Of a stretch of 64,000 nt of DNA, positions 59,488-64,000 are shown piece after piece; the first letter of the stretch is position 1; each line of letters opens with the position of its first letter. Below the pieces are notes generated by a model. The model was not told where the DNA came from. It searched no databases and was given only the letters and a program-made list of their open reading frames with translations. This DNA comes from Hufsiella arboris (lineage in GTDB: Bacteria > Bacteroidota > Bacteroidia > Sphingobacteriales > Sphingobacteriaceae), in the NCBI RefSeq assembly GCF_009834875.1, contig NZ_WVHT01000001.1, forward strand, positions 682,001 to 746,000, read 5' to 3'. Both the position numbers and the translations under genes were made by a program.

Positions 59488-60900
59488 CTATAAGAAGTTA
59501 ACTGAGCCGTAGTTCGAGCGGATAATAACCCTGGAATCTGATCCTTTTCCGTAAGTACCCTTGTAATTTTTACTTGGGCTAAAACCTTTGGCGCTGTCAT
59601 CAGGCGTTTTGCTAACAATGTTCACTTTACCGTCGTCATATTTAAACCCTGCGTAATTAACGGTTACGTCAAAATTAAAGCTTGATGAAGTGTCAAAGCC
59701 CAGTGATACTGAAGAGTATGAAGCATCAACATTCAGGTTTTTAACATTCCTGTCGATCTCACCAACTTTAAACCCACCGGTATAACGCAATGTGATATCG
59801 CCATCTCCGCTTAACTTCCCGATCTTAGCTGAAGAATAGCTCACATCGGCATTCAGTTTTTCAGCTGCGCCAAGGTTTAAACTGCCATATTTCACACTCA
59901 AGCTGCCAGAACGTAGGCTTTCAATATTCGCAGATCCATAAGAAACTTTAATATTATTGGCTGCATTGCTCAACGTCTTGCCGCTAAAACTTCCATAACC
60001 TGAAACTATGTTAAGAGGACCTTCAAAATCTGGAACTTCTGTACTGCCGTATCTGTTTGTCACGTCCAGTGGATTTTTTGCAGGCATGTAAACGGTATAA
60101 TTGATCCAGACGCCACGTCGCTCTTCGTTTCCGTTACTCCGGCGAACGCCCCACCAGCCATTGTTACTTTTGGTAATAGCTGTTTTAAAACTAATAAGGT
60201 TGCTGGTTTTAGATTCGTTAATAACTACGCCGTCGAGCATTTCTTGGGCGCGGCTGTCAGAACTGTCGTAGGCCTTGATGTCTACATCAACACGGACTTC
60301 GTTTTTCGCCCAGGTGTTAATGACAACTTTTCCGTACTGGTTATCGATTGATAATTTATCGTTTTTATCTACCGAGTATGACTTGCTGATCGTTTTTGAT
60401 TTTTCGATTCCTTTGTAATCGGGATCTAACCCTTCAAAGCTTTTACCAAAATTTTCAACCTTTAAATCCTGAAGATCTACGTTGATATTATTATTGATTT
60501 TATTCCAATCAATAGCAGCCAGCTTTGAATTTACAAGATCAAGACTCTTTTGAGAAACATTAAGCTGCGACAGTGCCTTTTTCGAAGCAAGCGCGGCTTT
60601 GTCGCTGACATCTTTTATCTTCAGTTTGAACTCTTTGCTGTTAATATACTCGAGTTGTTTTTGCGAGATTTTCAGCTGCTCTTTTGATATTTTCAGTGCA
60701 TCCTGCGCTTTTAGATTTGCATCATTCAGCACTTTTTGCAGTTCCTTGTCGTCAATGAATTTTTCCGGAGGCTCGGGCGCTATAACCGTAGCATCAGGCG
60801 CTACCGGTGGAGCCGGAGGTGCAGGCTGTACTTTAACCTGCGCATTTGCAGCGTTAAAAGCCAGTAAAAAGGCGAGCGTTTTATATACTGTGCGTATCAT
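59488..60900 (-). CDS. Exported DUF4097-like beta-repeat protein
   Basis: 470 aa with a signal peptide (MIRTVYKTLAFLLAFNAANAQ), a Pro-rich stretch (APPAPPVAPDATVIAPEPPE), a coiled-coil-like helix (~55-140, LKISKEQLKISQKQLEYIN) and then a long right-handed beta domain of repeated short strands (YGSTEVPDFEGPLNIVSGYGSFSGKTLS...YGSANIESL...). This fits the DUF4097/adhesin-like fold. It overlaps the upstream gene's stop by 20 bases, so it is in the sigma-factor operon and probably regulated by it. Confidence 0.85.
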   Translation of the reverse strand: MIRTVYKTLAFLLAFNAANAQVKVQPAPPAPPVAPDATVIAPEPPEKFIDDKELQKVLNDANLKAQDALKISKEQLKISQKQLEYINSKEFKLKIKDVSDKAALASKKALSQLNVSQKSLDLVNSKLAAIDWNKINNNINVDLQDLKVENFGKSFEGLDPDYKGIEKSKTISKSYSVDKNDKLSIDNQYGKVVINTWAKNEVRVDVDIKAYDSSDSRAQEMLDGVVINESKTSNLISFKTAITKSNNGWWGVRRSNGNEERRGVWINYTVYMPAKNPLDVTNRYGSTEVPDFEGPLNIVSGYGSFSGKTLSNAANNIKVSYGSANIESLRSGSLSVKYGSLNLGAAEKLNADVSYSSAKIGKLSGDGDITLRYTGGFKVGEIDRNVKNLNVDASYSSVSLGFDTSSSFNFDVTVNYAGFKYDDGKVNIVSKTPDDSAKGFSPSKNYKGTYGKGSDSRVIIRSNYGSVNFL

Positions 60901-61435
60901 TTTTTTGTTCTTGTTTAATCTGATTTATTTGTTGTATAATGGATAACTGCTGATTTAACACCTGAATTTGTGATTGCAAGTTCCGGATCATTGCTTTCAC
61001 TGTTTCTTCCTGGTTGGGACTGGTTGGTAAATCACTTTTAAGGCGTTGATAATTCAATTCCATCTTTTTAATCTCCGACGAGAATTCGCTGTACAGCTGC
61101 GGATTTTCTTTTTCGATCTGCTTTAGCTCATTTCGCTTGGTTTCAATCATCGATGCGTAATGAACCTGTTGCTTTGCCAGGCCGGGACTAATATTGCTGA
61201 TATCTGCAGCTTCTTTTTTCTGATAATTGAAAAACAGGATTCCCGCGGTTATCGCAATAAGCAGGGAAGCGGCAATGCTCAAAACAAAACTTAAGCGGAC
61301 TACTTTATTTTTTTTTGCAGAGGCTTTTTGTTCGTCAAGCTTCTTTTCAATTTTGTTCCACAAATCAGCAGGCGGCTCAAATTCGTCGAGTTCCCGTCGA
61401 TTTTTCTTAATAAAACTTTCTAATCTGTCGCTCAT
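60881..61435 (-). CDS. Single-pass membrane protein next to ECF sigma factor, anti-sigma-like
   Basis: 184 aa. Cytosolic N-terminus with FEPPADLWNKIEKKLDEQ (as in Bacteroidota proteins paired with ECF sigma genes), one TM segment (LSFVLSIAASLLIAITAGILFF) and a Gln/Glu-rich periplasmic coiled coil. It could be the anti-sigma factor, although no zinc-binding HCC motif is present. It starts 15 bases after the sigma gene and overlaps the next gene. Confidence 0.78.
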   Translation of the reverse strand: MSDRLESFIKKNRRELDEFEPPADLWNKIEKKLDEQKASAKKNKVVRLSFVLSIAASLLIAITAGILFFNYQKKEAADISNISPGLAKQQVHYASMIETKRNELKQIEKENPQLYSEFSSEIKKMELNYQRLKSDLPTSPNQEETVKAMIRNLQSQIQVLNQQLSIIQQINQIKQEQKNDTHSI

Positions 61436-61450
61436 AATCCTTTTCCTTTA

Positions 61451-62014
61451 TTAATTATAACTGATACCATAATGCTTGAGCATTTCTATTAATTTACGTT
61501 TGGCCCGCATAAACTGGGTTCGTGATGTGTTCTCGCTGATCTTTAAAATATGAGCGATTTCTTCATGATCATATCCCTCCAGTAAATACAACGAAAGCAC
61601 GACCCTGTAACCATCCGGCAGCATTTGTATTGCCTTTTTCACTTGCTGAACCTGGTACTGTATTTCCGTATCGTCCGACTGTTCTTCATCTGCAACATCT
61701 TCTACGTTCGTTTCATCCAGGGCAACCAATTCCATTTTCCTCTTTCGCAGCTGGCTGATTGATTTATTAATTACAATCTGCTTCATCCACAATCCGAATG
61801 TCGTTTCCTGCCGGAAATCCAAAATCCGGCCGAAAGCGTCTACGAAAGCATCCTGCAATACATCTGCAGCTTCAGCCGTATCATTTACAATTCGCATAGC
61901 AACGTTGTACATAGCCTTTGAATACAGCTTGTACAGTTCGTATTGTGCCTTACGGCTTCCATGCTTGCATTCAACCACCAGGTTGTAATGCTGATCTACA
62001 AAAACGGCTTCCAA
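61451..62014 (-). CDS. ECF-subfamily RNA polymerase sigma factor
   Basis: 187 aa. Region 2 (YELYKLYSKAMYNVAMRIVNDTAEAADVLQDAFVDAFGRILDF...) and region 4 (QMLPDGYRVVLSLYLLEGYDHEEIAHILKISENTSRTQFMRAKRKLIEML; landmark EGYDHEEIAHILKIS). Start is TTG at 62014: the ATG at 62030 gives only two codons. Transcribes the membrane and DUF4097 genes downstream by inference. Confidence 0.94.
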   Translation of the reverse strand: MEAVFVDQHYNLVVECKHGSRKAQYELYKLYSKAMYNVAMRIVNDTAEAADVLQDAFVDAFGRILDFRQETTFGLWMKQIVINKSISQLRKRKMELVALDETNVEDVADEEQSDDTEIQYQVQQVKKAIQMLPDGYRVVLSLYLLEGYDHEEIAHILKISENTSRTQFMRAKRKLIEMLKHYGISYN

Positions 62015-62345
62015 ATTTTTAAGCTTTCATTCATCAGACGCAGCGTTTTTCACAACGTTGCACCGCCATAAAAATACTTGAAATAACGGATACGGTAAGC
62101 AGTGGAACTGCGTAGAGTTGATAGTTTCGTTTGCATATTTCAGGCTATTAGCTACAATGTACCTGTCTTAACTTAATAAATTTTCCAGGTTGTTTTGGGC
62201 GTTGCCTGCGGCCCGGGCTTTTCGTTGCAATCTTTTCCGCCCTCCGGGACGAAAAAGGATTTTCACTGCAATCCCTAACGCGGGCCGAACCAATTGGCGG
62301 CGGTTTCCGTGAGACGTCCGTTCATCGAAAACCGATAAAAACGGC

Positions 62346-62505
62346 TACCGGCCAATGTCATTAAGTAAAGCAAATTACGGTCGGGCTTAGGTGCTCGAAG
62401 TCCTGTAATTTGCTTGCTTCGTTTTAAAAAATGTCGCATTTCGAGTGCCTCAATGTGACATTTTTATTGGGTATTCTCTTTACTTAATGACATTGGGATA
62501 CCGGC
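62346..62505. mobile_element. MITE-like element: 19-bp perfect terminal inverted repeats, flanking 7-bp direct repeats
   Basis: CCAATGTCATTAAGTAAAG (62352-62370) is exactly repeated in inverted form at 62478-62496. TACCGGC flanks both sides (62346-62352 and 62499-62505) like a target-site duplication, the right copy 2 bases beyond the inverted repeat. Inside, two hairpins are visible: CAAATTAC with GTAATTTG, and AAAAATGTCGCA with TGTGACATTTTT. No coding capacity. It lies in the 785-base gap 62015-62799, where nothing else is supported. Confidence 0.65.
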
Positions 62506-62799
62506 CTGGTGCGCAATGCCCGGAGGCGTATAAGTTGATAGCCGGACCGGCGGCAAATAGCAACAGCATCTGTTCGTTTTCAAAAGGTTGACGTTCGTTG
62601 GTTAACGGTTCATAGATGATTCATGCTGATAATCATATCTTGCAGGAGTATATGATTCCAGGTCTATTTAAGTAACTATAAAAAATGCAGGCTTTTCGTT
62701 TTTTCACCCCGCATTTTCACTGCAAAAGTTTATAAAATTCTCGTTACCGGATTTTCCCAACGAAAAATCGCTCTATATTTAATCTTTTATAATTAGCGA

Positions 62800-64000
62800 A
62801 TGAAAAAACTGTTACTCATCTTGTTTTTGTCAGGGTGTTTTCTGGAAAACCATGCCCAGGAAACATTTCCCGTTAACGGATCATACGATATCCGTCCCGG
62901 ATTATTTGCATTTACTAATGCAACGATCGTAATTAACGCCGATCAAACTATTCAAAACGGCACTTTATTAATTAAAGACGGCGTTATTGAATCGGTAGGA
63001 ACGCAGGTTACTGTACCGAAAGGTTATGTTTCGGTCGACTTAAAAGGTAAATATATTTACCCCTCGTTGATTGACGCGTTCAGCACCTACGGCATGCCCG
63101 AAGCGCCACGGCAAGCTTTCAACGCCGGAGGCGGCCGCACCGTGCGTCAGCAGGTTTTCACAACTACAAAACCCGGCGCTTACGCATGGAATGAAGCCAT
63201 CAGGCCGGAAATGAACGCTAAAGCCGTTTTCAGCGTGAACCAAAAGTCTGCTGAAGATTTCAAGAAGAACGGTTTTGGTATAGTGCAAACGTTGATCAGG
63301 GACGGGATTGCACGCGGCAGTTCGATGGTAGTTTCACTTGTTGATGATGCAGCACAGAAAGTAGTTTTAAAAGATGAGGCCGGAGCTCAGTACTCATTCA
63401 GCAAAGGCACCGCGGCGACAAATTATCCCTCATCACTTATGGGGTCGATCGCTTTGTTACGCCAAACCTATTATGATGCTCAATGGTATAAATCGCAGAA
63501 CAAGGAATACAATATCTCGCTTGCAGAATTTAATCGTCTCCAAAATCTGCCGCAGTTTTTCGAAACCGGGGACGTACTGAATGTTTTACGCGCAGATAAA
63601 ATTGGCGATGAGTTTGCCAAACAATATGTTTTCAAAACGGATGGAAAAGAATATCAGCGCATTGACGCTGTTAAGGCAACGGGCGGTAGTTTTATCATCC
63701 CTGTAAGCTTTCCAAAGCCTTACGACGTCGAAGATCCTTATGATGCACGGGATATTAGTTATAGCCAGTTAAAAGATTGGGATCTGGCCCCGACCAACCC
63801 GGCGGTATTGGAAAAGGCAGGCGTAAAATTCGCTATCACTTCCTATGGATTGGACAAACCCGCAGATTTTTGGACGAACATACGTACGGCGATCGAAAAC
63901 GGGCTGAGCGAGAAACAAGCGCTGAAATCACTCACAGAAACGCCGGCCGAACTCCTCGGAATATCATCTAAAACCGGTAGCCTGGCAAAAGGAAAAAATG
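62800..64000 (+). CDS. Exported amidohydrolase-family protein (5' part)
   Basis: About 400 codons are visible before the window ends. Signal peptide MKKLLLILFLSGCFLENHAQ. The N-terminal beta-sandwich and start of the amidohydrolase barrel are recognisable (ITNATIV-like FTNATIVINADQTIQNGTLLIKDGVIESVG, and KYIYPSLIDAFSTYG, where metal-binding amidohydrolases have HxHxx). Here the stretch reads SLIDAFSTYG, so the HxH pair is not present at this position. The last visible stretch, KALKSLTETPAELLGISSKTGSLAKGKN, is the usual C-terminal composite of the superfamily. Because the gene continues, a second, catalytic half may follow. Confidence 0.85.
   Translation, partial: MKKLLLILFLSGCFLENHAQETFPVNGSYDIRPGLFAFTNATIVINADQTIQNGTLLIKDGVIESVGTQVTVPKGYVSVDLKGKYIYPSLIDAFSTYGMPEAPRQAFNAGGGRTVRQQVFTTTKPGAYAWNEAIRPEMNAKAVFSVNQKSAEDFKKNGFGIVQTLIRDGIARGSSMVVSLVDDAAQKVVLKDEAGAQYSFSKGTAATNYPSSLMGSIALLRQTYYDAQWYKSQNKEYNISLAEFNRLQNLPQFFETGDVLNVLRADKIGDEFAKQYVFKTDGKEYQRIDAVKATGGSFIIPVSFPKPYDVEDPYDARDISYSQLKDWDLAPTNPAVLEKAGVKFAITSYGLDKPADFWTNIRTAIENGLSEKQALKSLTETPAELLGISSKTGSLAKGKN

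Noticed and set aside
1-64000. CRISPR arrays
   Set aside because: Searched by eye for regularly spaced ~30-base repeats; none found. The 10-bp array at 53113 is too short-period.

Overview
The window reads as chromosome of a Bacteroidota, most likely family Sphingobacteriaceae (Mucilaginibacter/Pedobacter-like). This is inferred from SusC/SusD and TlpA-type genes, PafA-type alkaline phosphatase, M1 peptidases of the Bacteroidota type, DUF6266 and DUF6520-like proteins, ECF sigma factors with TTG starts, and -33 TTG / TAnnTTTG promoter sequences. I saw no rRNA, tRNA or CRISPR array.

Region by region. (1) 1-1669: Tat-exported xanthine-dehydrogenase-type enzyme (2Fe-2S, FAD and the first codons of the Mo-cofactor subunit). 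(2) 1869-5174: DGPF/YCII protein with an ECF42-type sigma factor, then a secreted transglutaminase-like protein. (3) 5230-9026: an operon of two Tat-exported enzymes (amine oxidase, PLP aminotransferase) and a secreted protein ending in a Hint (intein/hedgehog) domain. (4) 9379-21166: mostly housekeeping and envelope genes: NlpC/P60 hydrolase, GH3, hflX, rbfA, M23 and TonB_C proteins, PafA, acetyltransferase, RBBP9-like hydrolase, M1 peptidase. (5) 21326-24892: a double-glycine-leader peptide cluster: a 55-aa precursor (24309-24476, minus), a C39 peptidase/ABC exporter that has lost its ATPase domain, a membrane protein, a rhomboid protease whose reading frame runs antisense through the peptide gene, and an XRE regulator. 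(6) 25012-32555: MauE/DoxX-like redox membrane protein, DUF6520-like small exported protein, TlpA reductase, SusD, SusC, and an 81-aa protein behind a structured leader with a good promoter, divergent from an HTH gene. (7) 32705-39446: HTH protein, HsdR-N-like nuclease, SnoaL-like protein, AraC remnant, and a lipoprotein with a Gly hinge and HExxH domain followed by three secreted proteins of unknown function. (8) 39575-45634: YLATT-like membrane/coiled-coil protein, a SigA paralogue, the gluconeogenic operon fbp-pckA, and an Lrp regulator. (9) 45738-53280: accessory region with a second Gly-hinge lipoprotein and partner, three small DNA-binding proteins, a ParB-like/D12 DNA-adenine-methylase pair, and a repeat-rich gene-poor kilobase with a small ORF and a 10-bp iteron-like array. 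(10) 53281-64000: DUF6266 protein with a small membrane protein, then prfA, lpxH, a second M1 peptidase, TerC, an ECF sigma/membrane/DUF4097 operon, a MITE-like element, and the start of an amidohydrolase.

The strongest candidates for something new are the peptide cluster at 21.3-24.9 kb, the ParB-like/methylase pair at 49.6-52.0 kb, the two Gly-hinge lipoprotein modules (35.5 and 46.3 kb), the exported oxidase/aminotransferase/Hint operon, and the structured leader at 32.3-32.5 kb. All functional statements come from reading motifs; no database search was possible.
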